Source of the DNA: Fratercula arctica | Taxonomy: Eukaryota; Chordata; Aves; Charadriiformes; Alcidae | DNA length: 64,000 nucleotides | NCBI GenBank assembly: GCA_947846985.1 | Contig: CANTUZ010000014.1 | Location: 8,301,738 to 8,365,737 of the forward strand | Reading direction: 5' to 3' | Part shown: positions 1-11,160 of the stretch, in pieces | How positions within the stretch are numbered: position 1 is the stretch's first letter | Layout of the letters: the number at the start of each line of letters is the position of its first letter | The notes under the pieces: generated by a model | The model's database searches: none | Told to the model about the DNA's origin: nothing | The model's input: only the letters and a program-made list of their open reading frames with translations | Made by a program: the position numbers and the translations under genes

Positions 1-683
1 TAATAAAAATACCTTTTTATAATAACGCTTCTCTTGGAGGGCTCCGGCCCGCAAACGACTAAATACCCGCACAAAAACAAGCGCAAAAGTCCCACGGATT
101 TGCTCCATCTCTTACAAACTAATTTCTGGGGCCTCCACCAACACCTCCACCCACGTCCCGCCCTCACCCAAATTACGCTCTTGGCCGTTTTCAACCTCCT
201 CGTAACGAATTTTAACGTTTTCCCCCTTTTTTCTTGGGGAAAGGGACAAATCCAAAGCGCTTTGCTCACGGTTATTTTACCTACAGCAATCGGAGCGGGT
301 GGTAACGCGGGCGCTGGGGTGGGTTTGGGGAGGCAATTCAAGGTTCCCCACCCAACGGTAAGGAACGAGCCCTTAACGAGCTGTTATTAATTGGCCAATA
401 TTATTATCGATTAATTTCTCCATCCGGAAGAGCCTTTTCCAAAAGACACTCTCCTTTCCACGCCGGACCTAGAAAAAAAAGCAGCCGTTTAAAAAAAACA
501 AAAAAAAAACCAAAAAAAAAACAACACAACAAATCTATTTCGGAGAGAATTAGAAACGCAAAAAGAATTAAACCGAACATCTTTTCCCCACTTTGGGGAA
601 CGGAGAGGTTTGCAACGTATTTAGCAAATATATCATTTTAATGCCTGCGTGTTTTCCAGCTGGAGAGCAGGTTGCGAGGACTC

Positions 684-731
<48 letters not shown>

Positions 732-1300
732 CAACAACAATAAAACCCCAACAGAATATATTCTTGTCTACAGTACAATTTTGTGAAAACAGGGCAGAAG
801 CCAAACTCCTGTGAAAGGTCTTATAATTACAGCCATTTTCGACAGCCTATTTTACTTTTTTTGCCTTATTTTACAGGTAAAAGCCAACAATCAGAGTTGA
901 GGGCCTGGCTACAGACCAGCCCCCCCCCCCACCCCTCCAAGTTTTTGTAAAAAACAGGGAGATTCATCTCAAAATAAATGGGGTTTTTTCATCGCACGCC
1001 AATTAAACAGGGCTTAATTTGACCCCGAGGGCGCGAGGCCAACGAGCCTCCTGAAACCGAATGTAAAAAACGGAAAGTTAAGTAAGATTTGGTGTTACTC
1101 TTACCTGATGGGAGAAGAAATCCCGATTCTTACCTGCGACACAAGGCACGGAGCCGCCCGGCCCCCCCGAGGAAGGCTCTGGGGAGAGAAGGGGCTTTTT
1201 CTTACCAAAAACTGGGGGAAGAGAAAGGACAGAAGCGTTTCCCCCCAACCCTGTAAGTGGCCGAGGGGCTGAGGAAGAAGGTGGGAAGGAGGGAAAAGCT
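1..1300. other. 5' flank, no gene recognised
   Basis: Moderately AT-rich sequence with A/C-rich low-complexity stretches near 470-530 and a trinucleotide microsatellite. The open frames here are short, without a recognisable domain or good splice context. I see no gene, tRNA or transposon signature that I can name. Confidence 0.5.
684..727. repeat. (AAT)n microsatellite
   Basis: An almost perfect run of about 14 AAT/TAA triplets. It explains the poly-isoleucine open frames on both strands here. Confidence 0.95.
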
Positions 1301-1309
1301 GCCCGGGAG

Positions 1310-2060
1310 TGGGTTTAAGGGGAGTTTGGGGGTTCCATCCATGGGGAAAAGGCTGTTCCAGGCCTCGTAGGAGGCTCTGGGTCCACCCTAGGCATGGATT
1401 TTGGGGTTCTCCATGAAGGAAATCCTGTTCCAAGCCTTGCAGGGGGCTGTGGGGCCTCCCTAAGGATGGGTTTGGGGGAGTTTGGGGGCTCTCCCTGAGG
1501 AAAAGGCTGTTCCAGGCCTTGCAGGGGGCTGTGGGGCTTCCCTAGGGATGGGTCTGGGGCCTCTCCATGAGGAAAAGGCTGTCCCAGGCCTTGTAGGAGG
1601 CTCTGGGTCCACCCTAGGGATGGATTTTGGGGTTCTCCATGAAGGAAATCCTGTTCCAGGCCTTGCCAGGGGGCTGTGGGTCCACCCTAGGGATGGGTTT
1701 GGGGGTGAAGGAAGCTCAATCCCTGAGGGAAGCGCTGCTCCCGGCCTCGCAGGAGGCTCTGGGCCCATCCTAGGGATGGGTTTGGGGCCTCTCCGTGAGG
1801 AAAAGGCTGTTCCAGGCCTTGTAGGAGGCTCTGGGTCCCCCCCAGGGATGGGTTTGTGGGAGTTTGGGGGCTCTCCATGAAGGAAAGGCTGTTGCGGGCC
1901 TCGCAGGGGCCTGTGGGGCCACCCTAGGGATGGATTTGGGGGTTCCTCATGAGGAAAAGGCTGCTCCCGACCTTGCAGGACGCTGTGGGGCCACCCCGGG
2001 GCTGGACTGGGGGGATTTCGGGGACTCCATCCCTGCGGGAAGCGCCGCTCCTGGCCCGGC
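1310..2060. repeat. Minisatellite, about 72-82 bp unit, about 9 copies
   Basis: Diverged tandem units share the elements 'gaggaaaaggctgttccaggcc', 'aggaggctctgggtccaccc' and 'tagggatggatttgggg'. Successive 'ctgtggg/ctctggg' anchors fall at 1375, 1447, 1529, 1601 and 1674. The array runs into the CpG-rich block at about 2000. Confidence 0.85.
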
Positions 2061-2390
2061 AGGAGGCTGCTGAGGGCCGGGACAGGGGTTGCAGGAGGCG
2101 GGGGCTGCCCCAGGCCCGGGGCCGCTCCTGGAGGGGAAAGGGTGGGTCTCCAGCCGGCCGTGCAGAGGCGATCTCCTCACCCACAGCCTGAGGAGGCGGG
2201 CGGGAAGAGCAGAGACCCCGTCCCCGGCGCCGGCTCCCCTCGTGGCGGGCGAAGGCGGGAAGGAGGGGAGGCGCCATTTTGTGGAGGGGAGGGAGAGGGC
2301 GAGGGGCGTGAGCCGTGTGGGCCCGGGGCAGGAGAGCCGGGGAGAAGAAGAGGTGGGTGGAGGGGGAATGGCGGGGCTGTGAGGGGAGTT
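2000..2390 (+). promoter_or_regulatory. Candidate CpG-island promoter with YY1-like site
   Basis: This block is CpG-rich against the flanking minisatellites. It contains GCGCCATTTTG at about 2269-2279, matching the YY1 core on the reverse strand, followed by purine-rich GA tracts and a possible splice donor (AGAAGAAGAG/GTGGGTG) near 2350. It could be an alternative upstream promoter of BICRA or belong to an unseen divergent transcript. No transcript evidence is available, so this rests on composition only. Confidence 0.3.
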
Positions 2391-4060
2391 GGGTGGCGGT
2401 GTGAGGGAAGTGGGTGTCTGTGAGGGGAGAGTGAGGAGAGCGGGTGTCAGTGAGGGGGGAGAGTGAGGGAAATGGGTGTTATGTGAGGGGGGAGTGAGGG
2501 AGATGGGCGTCAGTGAGGGGGAGTGAGGGAAATAGGAATTATGCGAGGGAAATGGGTATTATGTGAGGGGGAAGAGGGAGGATAACTGGTGTTAGTGAGG
2601 GGGGAGTGAGGGAAATGGGTGTTATGTGAGGGGGGAGTGAGGGAGATGGGCGTCAGTGAGGGGGAGTGAGGGAAACAGGAATTATGTGAGGGAAATGGGT
2701 ATTATGTGAGGGGGAAGAGTGAGGATAACTGGTGTTAGTGAGGGGGGAGTGAGGGAAATGGGTGTTATGGGAGGGGAGAGTGAGGGAAATGGGTGTTATG
2801 TGAGGGGGGAGTGAGGGAGATGGGCGTCAGTGAGGCAAATAGGAATTATGCGAGGGAAATGGGTATTATGCGAGGGGGAAGAGGGAGGATAACTGGTGTT
2901 AGTGAGGGGGGAGTGAGGGAAATGGGTGTTATGTGAGGGGAGAGTGAGGGAGATGGGTGTTATGTGAGGGGGAGTGAGGGAAATAGGAATTATGCAAGGG
3001 AAATGGGTATTATGTGAGGGGGAAGAGGGAGGATAACTGGTGTTAGTGAGGGGGGAGTGAGGGAAATGGGTGTTATGTGAGGGGAGAGTGAGGGAGATGG
3101 GCGTCAGTGAGGGGGAGTGAGGGAAATAGGAATTATGCGAGGGAAATGGGTATTATGTGAGGGGGAAGAGGGAGGATAACTGGTGTTAGTGAGGGGGGAG
3201 TGAGGGAAATGGGTGTTATGGGAGGGGAGAGTGAGGGAAATGGGTGTTATGTGAGGGGGGAGTGAGGGAGATGGGCGTCAGTGAGGGAAATAGGAATTAT
3301 GCGAGGGAAATGGGTATTATGTGAGGGGGAAGAGGGAGGATAACTGGTGTTAGTGAGGGGGGAGTGAGGGAAATGGGTGTTATGGGAGGGGAGAGTGAGG
3401 GAGATGGGCGTCAGTGAGGGGGAGTGAGGGAAATAGGAATTATGTGAGGGAAATGGGTATTATGTGAGGGGGAAGAGGGAGGATAACTGGTGTTAGTGAG
3501 TGGGGAGTGAGGGAAATGGGTGTTATGTGAGGGGGGAGTGAGGGAGATGGGCGTCAGTGAGGGGGAGTGAGGGAAATAGGAATTATGTGAGGGAAATGGG
3601 TATTATGTGAAGGGGAAGAGGGAGGATAACTGGTGTTAGTGAGGGGGGAGTGAGGGAAATGGGTGTTATGTGAGGGAGATGGGTGTCAGTGAGGGGGAGT
3701 GAGGGAAATAGGAATTATGTGAGGGGGAAGAGGGAGGATAACTGGTGTTAGTGAGTGGGGAGTGAGGGAAATGGGCATTATGTGAGGGGGGAGTGAGGGA
3801 AATGGGCGTTATGCAACGGGGGAAATGGGTTTTAGTGAGGGGGGAATAGGTGTTGGAATGGGTAATGGGTCTTATGTGAGGGGAATGGGTGTTATTGAGG
3901 GGGGGAGTGGGGGGAATGAGTGTTATGTGAGGGAAAAGTGAGGGAAATGGGTGTTTTTGTGAGGGGAGAAATGGGTGTTATTGAGGGGGGAGTGAGGGAA
4001 ATGGGTGTTATGTGGGGGGAAATGGGTGTTATGGGGGGGAGAGGCGGTTTCAGGGCCCAG
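2385..4060. repeat. GA/GT-rich higher-order minisatellite
   Basis: Built of roughly 20-24 bp subunits of the type 'gtgagggaaatgggtgttat'. These are ordered into a higher-order unit marked by 'ggataactggtgtta', whose starts fall near 2581, 2723, 2888, 3032, 3174, 3339, 3482, 3624 and 3737, i.e. mostly 142-144 or 165 bp apart. There is no coding potential beyond repeat translation. Confidence 0.93.
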
Positions 4061-5344
4061 AGGTGTCTGTGAGAGTTTGCCCCGGCGGGAGGTGAGTTTA
4101 AATGGGTTTTTGTGTGAAATAAAGGTGTAAGGAAAGGGGGAGAAAGCTGGGGGGGGGGGGGGGACAGGCTTGGGAAAAGGGCTGGAAAACACCAATTTTG
4201 GGGCAAAGCCCTGGGAAAGAGCGCAGGAAAGGGCTAATGCGAGTGTACTGTTTTAGCGGATCTTCAAGCAAACGGCGGCCAGACGTGCCTCTTGCCCTGG
4301 CTGTTCCGTGGGCTGGTTTTAGGTAATAATAATTTAATTTACCCAACTGGGTTGTTCCCGTGTGGAATGGGAATCTCACTTCCCCGGGATGGCTGTTACC
4401 TCTCCATAACCGGCACCTGTAAAACACCAAAAAAACTTGTGTTTAAAACGAATAAAGGCAGGATCTTGCAGCTCAAGCTGGTTTTAGTACATTTTGGGTT
4501 GTTCTCCCCCACAACTTAATTCTTTAATGTTAGGATTTTAAGGAAATTACTTAAAGCAGGACGGCCTTCTGTCACAGAACTGTCAGGCCCTCGCCGCATC
4601 CTTAATTGTAATAACGCTTTAACTGTAGCAGTTAAAAAGCTCATTAATGTTCTGCTCTTGGGCTGGCTGATGAGGCAGACACCTGGATGCCAGGAAAGCA
4701 GTTTTTTGGGGGGAAAAAACCCTCACCTGGAAGTAAAAAGTTATGTTTTTTGGAATGGGAAAACTACTGCAGTCTGGTGGCGAGAGCAGGAATCGCCTGC
4801 GAGGAGCTGAGCAAGCCCGTGAGTGTTTTTTGGGGTATAATTACATAAAAAAAAAGGGTATGTCATTCTCTGAGTCATGGGCTGGATGTTTTAAGCAAAG
4901 CTAAAAATAGCGGCGTTTGGGGGTTTTATTTCTTTTTGCGCTGCTACACCCGGTTCCTCTCACTGAATATTCCCATCCGCGCGGGTATCGCACTTGTTAT
5001 TTCTTTCTTTCTTAAGAAAATGGGATTTTTACCCAACTTTGCTCGCTTCGAGCAGGTCATTTCGCTCCAGGGAAGAATTTTGCCTGTTAAAGGCTGTTTT
5101 TTTTCCAGGGCCGAAACGCATCCGTGGCCAAATTCCTTGTGTTTTCCCCTCGTTTAGCAGCACTCAAAGTTGATTTTTTTTTTTTTTGCTTTATCCATTA
5201 TAAAGTTGCTGGAGAGAAAAATCATCCCTGTGATGATGTCATTAATGCTTCCCAGGTGGAAATTGCAGGTGTTGGCAACACATTTTGAGGGAAATAGTGT
5301 CTTTTAGCGGAATTATTGCGAGAAAGTGGGTGGGTTTTTTTTGG
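4061..5344. other. Unique sequence, no gene recognised
   Basis: Mixed-composition single-copy sequence with T-rich runs. I see no exon with convincing flanking splice sites plus protein similarity, and no RNA gene. It probably lies in the 5' flank or an early intron of BICRA. Confidence 0.4.
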
Positions 5345-5830
5345 CGTAGTGGGATCAAGTGAAAAATAGGCATTTAGAGATTGGAAATTATTTAGAAATA
5401 AAGGCAATAATTGAGCGGGAGGGCGCGTTGTGTGGCTTAAGTGGTCTTTTGGGTGGAAAAATAGGCATTTAGGAATTAGAAATTATTAGAAATAAAGGTA
5501 ATACTTGTGTGGGAGGGTGCGTTGTGTGGTTTAAATGGGTTTTTGGGTGAAAAATAGGTGTTTAGAAATTACAAATTAGTTAGAAATAAAGACAAAAATC
5601 AAGGGGGAGGGCGTGTTGTGTGTCTTAAATGGGTTTTTGGGTGAAAGATAGGTGTTTTAGAAATTAGAAATTGTTTAGAAATAAAGAATAATTGAGCAGG
5701 AGGGCGCGTCGCAGGGCTTAAATGGGGTTTTGGGTGAAACACAGGCATTTAGAAATCAGAAACTATTTAGAAATAAAGGCAATAATCGAGCAGGAGGGTG
5801 CATCGCGTGGCTTAAATGGGTTTTTTTGAG
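5345..5830. repeat. 94-bp tandem repeat, five copies
   Basis: The anchor 'ggagggcgcgttgtg' and variants recurs at 5421, 5515, 5609, 5702 and 5796, a period of 93-94 bp. Each unit also carries 'aaataggcatttagaaatta' and 'tttagaaataaaggcaat' blocks. Copies differ by several substitutions. Confidence 0.92.
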
Positions 5831-6114
5831 GGTTAATCTCCTTTTTTTCGCCCCCGATAAAACAGCCTGGAGTCCCGGCACCGTAGAAGACGAAGATGAC
5901 GGTGACGAGCGGCGTTTTTACGGCGTTAACGCCCCCAAAATAAACCCATTTGGTCCCACCCAACGGCATAAAAAAAAAAAAAAAAAAAGGTAAATCGTGA
6001 TTCAAATCCAGCCAATCCAGGGGTATAAACAAAGCCCCAAGCCCGGCCTCTCGCGGATTAATTAGCGGCGCTGGTCAATCATATTTAACCCGCCTAATTG
6101 GGGTGCCAGGCCCT

Positions 6115-6300
6115 GCCCCCCCACCCCTACCCCCCCCCCCCCCCCCCCCCGCCCACATCTCACCAATCGCCACCAGTTTGGAACTGGGATTTGGAGGACC
6201 CTGGGCTGGGCCGGGCCGTTGGGCTGCCCGGTGGCGCCGGTCACCGACAAAATCCAGCCTTCCCCCCCCCCCCCCCCCCCCAAAAAAATATGGGCAAATT
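6115..6300. repeat. Poly-C tracts
   Basis: Two long C homopolymers at about 6129-6150 and 6262-6280 flank a short unique stretch. Length is likely to be unreliable in the assembly. Confidence 0.8.
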
Positions 6301-6389
6301 TTACACGGGGTTTTGGAGAAGAAAAAAACCCAGGTTTTAAATACGGGAAGTGGGTTTTTTTTTTCACAGATCCGTGGAGAAAAAGCCGA

Positions 6390-6705
6390 TTTTAACCCCT
6401 TTTAAAGCAGGTTTTTTAACCCCTTTTAAAGCAGGTTTTTGCCCCTCTTTGGGGGGGGGGTTAACCCTTCTTAGACCCCCTTTTTACCCCTCTTTGGAGG
6501 TTTCTTTAACCCTTCTCAGAGCAGATTTTTACCCCTCTTTGGGGCATTTTACCCCTTCTTTGCGGGGGGTTTACCCCTTTTGGGGGCAGTTTTTACCCCT
6601 CTTGGGTTCTGTTTTTTTAACCTTTCCTGGAGTAGTTTTTTTTACCCCTCTTTGTCGGTTTTTTTACCCCTCTTTGGGGCGGTTTTTACCCCTCCTTGAA
6701 CACAG
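6390..6705. repeat. T/C-rich minisatellite
   Basis: Irregular tandem units of about 25-35 bp of the type 'ttttacccctctttggggc'. The open frame across it translates only the repeat. Confidence 0.8.
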
Positions 6706-6857
6706 TTTTCCTCCTTATAACCACATAAATACAGATATTTTTCCTAGCGTCTTCATCAGCGTTAAATCCCCGCAGCGCTGCTTGTTTTTTGGGCTTAAAA
6801 CCACTGCTTTTGGCCAACTAGAAGGAGGCAAACCTGCTCCTCCCTTCCTGCTTTTAT

Positions 6858-6874
6858 TCGCCATTTATTTAATT

Positions 6875-6905
<31 letters not shown>

Positions 6906-6908
6906 TTT
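6858..6908. repeat. (TTTA)n microsatellite
   Basis: About 12 tetranucleotide copies in an otherwise ordinary stretch. Confidence 0.95.
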
Positions 6909-7616
6909 TCCAGCCAGGATTCATTTATTTGAGGAAGGCGCGGGGAATCTGAGTGATTTGGGGGGGGGGGAGAAAGCCGTTAATTGCTGGAGGATAATAT
7001 TCCGTTAATAATATTTTTGGGGTCCCGTGGTGTTATTTGCCCAGCGCGTTAATAGGGATTTTATTGCTTTATTTGTCTATAAAATAACTCGGGGAGCTGT
7101 AACGAATCTTCCGGTCCGATTTGGGGTGTTTTCATCCCCACCGGCTCCATGTCGGTGCCGGTTCTGAGCTTTTGCCACAAATCCCTCTAAAAACACCCTA
7201 AAAATAAAATATTTCCAGACTTTTGGGTGGATTCCATCCCTAAAATTGCCTTTAAACCCCCTTTTTTTTTTTCCCCTCCCCGCAGGGCCCCATCCCGCGG
7301 CAGAGGTGAGGGGGTGACCTCCTCCCCCCCCAGCAGGTAACACCCGTTTGGGGGGGGGGGGGGGCCCAAAAAAACCCCACCCCACGAACCCCCAAATTTT
7401 GGGGCTGTTTCTCGGTCCAGGGCACGTCGGCGAGGCCTCCCCCGAACCCGCCGCCTTCCCGGGCCTCAGCCGGGAGAAACCGGCGGCCTGGCCCTTCCTG
7501 GGGGGGCCGATCCTGCCTTCCCCGGGCCCGCTGTGGCTTTCAGTAGCCCGCTGCCGTCTTTTGGTAGCCCCGTTCCGAGCTCGGGGGTCGACTCGCCTCT
7601 GCGGGGGGGGGGGGCG

Positions 7617-7918
7617 GGCGGCGTGGCGTATTCAAACACATTTGGGGCGTGGTCTATGCAAATAAAGTCATAGGGGGGCGTGGTGCATGTAAACGTAAGG
7701 AGATGGGCGTGGTCTGTATAAATATTCGTCGATGGGGCGTGGCGTATGCAAATCTGAGAGAGTAGTGGGGGGCGTGGTCTATGTAAATACTCGGCAATGG
7801 CTTGGCGTATGCAAATAGATGGCGACGGGGCGTGGCGCATGCAAACGTTGACGTGGAGGCGTGGCGTATGCAAATCTACCGTACAAGGGGTTAGCGCGGG
7901 GGTGTGGTCTATGCAAAT
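7617..7918. promoter_or_regulatory. Ten-copy composite GC-box/octamer array
   Basis: Ten units each pair a GC/CACCC-type box (GGGCGTGG) with a POU octamer (ATGCAAAT or a near match) at fixed internal spacing; the consensus is GGGCGTGGYSTATGCAAAT. Units begin near 7620, 7644, 7673, 7703, 7734, 7767, 7799, 7827, 7855 and 7899, so most repeat every 28-33 bp, about three helical turns. The roughly 10-base linkers between cores are not alike, unlike an ordinary young minisatellite. It lies immediately upstream of the CpG-rich block and likely first exon ending at 8185. Known biology: GGGCGTGG is bound by Sp/KLF factors and ATGCAAAT by OCT1/OCT4-class POU factors. An enhancer/promoter role is inferred. 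Confidence 0.6.
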
Positions 7919-7919
7919 G

Positions 7920-8860
7920 AGGGCCTGTTGGCTGGGGGGGGCAGACCGGGTGGGGGGGTGCGTTATTTTTCGCCCGCACTGGGCCGGGGCGTCCCCCCCT
8001 CCCTCCGGTTCCCCCCCCCCGCCTTTTTCGGTGTGTTTCCCCCCGCCCCGGTGTCGGGGGGGGTGCGGGCGGCGATCAGGCACCGCGCTGAACCCCTATG
8101 TGTCGGTGCCTGGCGGGGTCCTGCCTCCGGAGCCCGTGCGGGGATGTCTGGGAGACCCCGCGCCGACTGCTGCTCAAACATCACGGTGAGTTTCTTACAA
8201 TGCAGCAATTTCGCTTTAAATCGCTTAACTCCGCTACCTGCGGCGGCGGGGCTGGGGGGGGCTGCCCCCTCCCCGGACACCGGCCCGGCCGCTCCTTCTC
8301 TCCCCCCACCCCACCACCCCTCCTCTCCGTTCCCCGAGGCCCGGCCCCGCCGCCCCCGGACAGCCCTCCCGGTGCGGCGGCTGCGGGTCATGTCTCCGGA
8401 ATACAATGTACCTCCCCAAAAAGGAGACGTCGCCTTCCACCGCCGCCACCTCCCAGACCCCCCCACAAACACCCCCCAGGCCCAAAAGAGGGGGCGCCGG
8501 CGGCCAGGCCGCCCCCCCCACACACACCCCCCTCCGTTGCCTCCGGGAAGCGCCCTGCTCGTCCCCACCTCCTCCCGGGCGAGGCGGGGGGGGCTCGGGG
8601 AGACGCCGCCGGTTCTGTGGGGCTGTCTCGGTGGCGGAGCTGCTCTCTGTATGTGTGTCCCCCCCCTCCTTCCTCTTCCTCCTCCTCCCTGGAAGAGGCA
8701 GGGATGGCCCTGGAAGCGAAGGGTTTGCAATGTCGGGATTAAAAACCTCCGGACCCGCCGGCAACGCAAACTCGGACGGCTGCGACCCCCCCCCCCTCCC
8801 GGTTCAGCCCTTTTTGAGGGGAAAACACCCTGCGGGGGGGATGTTCTGCTGGTAAAAGTA
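7920..8860 (+). promoter_or_regulatory. CpG island, likely BICRA promoter
   Basis: About 0.9 kb of dense CpG sequence bounded by less GC-rich DNA on both sides. It follows the GC-box/octamer array and contains a strong splice donor at 8186. Long open frames on both strands are composition artefacts of GC-rich DNA with few stops. The next recognisable downstream exon on this strand is the BICRA start-codon exon, so I assign it tentatively to BICRA. Confidence 0.55.
8095..8185 (+). other. Candidate non-coding first exon of BICRA
   Basis: Sequence ending ...CAAACATCACG is followed by a textbook donor GTGAGTTTC at 8186. The 5' boundary is unknown. BICRA begins translation in the first few bases of a later exon (18437), so at least one upstream non-coding exon is required. 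This is the best candidate I can see; RNA evidence would decide it. Confidence 0.4.
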
Positions 8861-11070
8861 ACTAGAGGCCGCTTTTGGGATGAAATGGGTGCCCCGTGAC
8901 GCCTTCCAGCTCCCAAGTTTGTCCTCAGTGCGTGAAAAACACCTAAAAACATATCGGCTGAATAAAAACTGTGGTGCGCTGCTCTTCAGGTTCTCTTCTA
9001 GTTTTCATTCGCCTGCCGCTTGCGGCTTCATTTCCAGATGTATTTACTGTTTATGAAGTGTTTTGGCTTTGTTTTGTTTTTTGTTTTGTTTTGTTTTGTT
9101 TTTTTTTTTTTTTGCGTGACCAATTCCGGGCGTGCGGTTTTGATTTCTGCGGGCTCCGTAGTTTGCTCAGTACTCGAAACACAGCGCGCTGGGCTCTCCT
9201 CGCCGGGTGGGTTTTTCCCCCCCTTCTTTATTTTTTGGGGTTAATTCCTCGTCTCTGGTGGATTTCTGGTACCGTTTCAGGCTCTGGATGCCTGGACGTC
9301 CCGTTCACCGGCGTAACTTTTTCTGGTGGAAGGTGTATTTTGACCCAAAGGGAAACTGAGGCTTCAGGGTTTGTCTTCCCCCCGCCCGCCAAGTTCAGGT
9401 GCAGCAGGACTCGATACCGAGCGCCGACTCGTGTGCCAAAATCCTGCTTTCTAGCGGGATTTCTGTGGCCGTGGCACCCATCAGTGCTGTGTCCAGGGGC
9501 ACCCATGGGCTGTGCCGGCCTCAGGACGAGGACTTGATGTAACGATGTCATTTTTTGTGCGTTTTCCTCGTCCCCTGCCATCTTTGGGGGGACACTTTTC
9601 TGTTTACATCTGAAGGCTATAAAATACTTTATTCGCTGTTGGTTCTTCGCCAAGTAAACTAATTGTGCCACTCTTTGATATTATGATGATTGTTATGGTG
9701 ATTATGATGATTATTAGGGTTTATTTCTAGAATGAGGGGACAAGGCAATAGGGGAACCTTTACCCTGATTGTTATCAAACACCTTTTGGTGTTTAATTAC
9801 AGGACAAGGGGCAGGTGAATGATCCCTCTCAAAACATGGCCGGTGTTTTGCAGGGAGAAACCTCTTGATTTTTACCAAAAAAAATCCTTTATTATCAACT
9901 TCCTCCGCCGGTTTCTGCGCTGCTCGTCCCAGTACAACCCAGACCCATGCGGGGACTGGTGGCTGTCGAGTTGCTGTCTCTCCATCCTCGGTTTCTTCCC
10001 ACTTTTTTTAATTTCAGCAGGAGGATGAGGAGGGTGGAAGGAGGAGATGACTCCATCCCTTTTACCAGATATTCTTGTTATGTGGTGCTTTGGTGCTGAT
10101 CCCCCAGCCGGGAGCTGGAAGTTCGCCGCTGCTTTTTACTCTGGGCCACCGATTTCTCCTCTCTGGCAATGCTTGGCCGGATAGCCCCTAAAACATGCTA
10201 GCCTCGTTAATTTATGGGGGTCTTAATTATGGCGGTATCCCCGGCCTTAAAGCCAAACCCGTTCTTTAGATGGGAGCATAAACACGTGGAATTTGAAGCG
10301 ATGCACTTGTCCGATCTCGGCCTGGCTGGGGGTAAAGTCTGCTTGAGGTGTGTATGTTTTTTTACAGAGCTGGAGTTTTCCCCCTAAAAACCACCATTTG
10401 TACAGATTCACGCTTCTCCCCAAAATATCTCTTTTTTTTTTTTTTTTTTTTTTTTTTGGAGTAGGAAGAACCTATTTCTGTACATCTTAGGGGGCACAGA
10501 GGGAGTGGCGGTGTTTTACGTGGTGCTTTTTCGGGGGCTTTATCTTGTGTTTCCCGTCGCGTTGATGAGGCCGGACTTTGGGAGCACTTTTTCTTCTTTC
10601 CCGAGTGGTTTTTTTTTTTTTTAAACTGCTTTGTGACTCGGTATTTCTTTTTCGCCATGCGAGAGACCGAAGGCTAAATTTAAAGCCTCGATAGAACAGA
10701 GAAACATTCCAAATCATGGCGGGAAGAGAGGAGGGTTTTTCTCAAAACTTCGTCCTGTCGTAGAGTGGAATTTTGGCTTGAAGGTTTTTCCTTCTTTCTC
10801 ACTAGAATTGGTGTATTAACGTCAGAACGCACGCCGTTAAAATCCAGCTGGATTTGAAATGGCCCGTCAGCGGCTTCGTGTTCGGTCCCGGTCTTTTCGC
10901 GGGGCCCTTTTCCCTCTTTGGACCAGAATTTGGGTATTAAAACTGGAAATTTGTCCCTTAATCGCTGGGGGAGACGAGCTGTGAGACCTCGGCCAGCTAA
11001 TTGCTTGGCCATCGTTGAGTTGACCAGCGCTGCTTCTTCATTAACAGCCCCGTGGTGCTAAAAGTTAGTG

Positions 11071-11160
11071 TAGCATAGTAAGAATAATAAGAACGAATAT
11101 GAATAATAAGAGTAATAAATAAGAATAATAAGAAGAATAAACAGGAATAATAAGAATTAG
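11071..11160. repeat. Imperfect (AATAAG)n-like microsatellite
   Basis: A degenerate run of AATAAG/AATAAT units, AT-rich against its surroundings. Confidence 0.8.
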
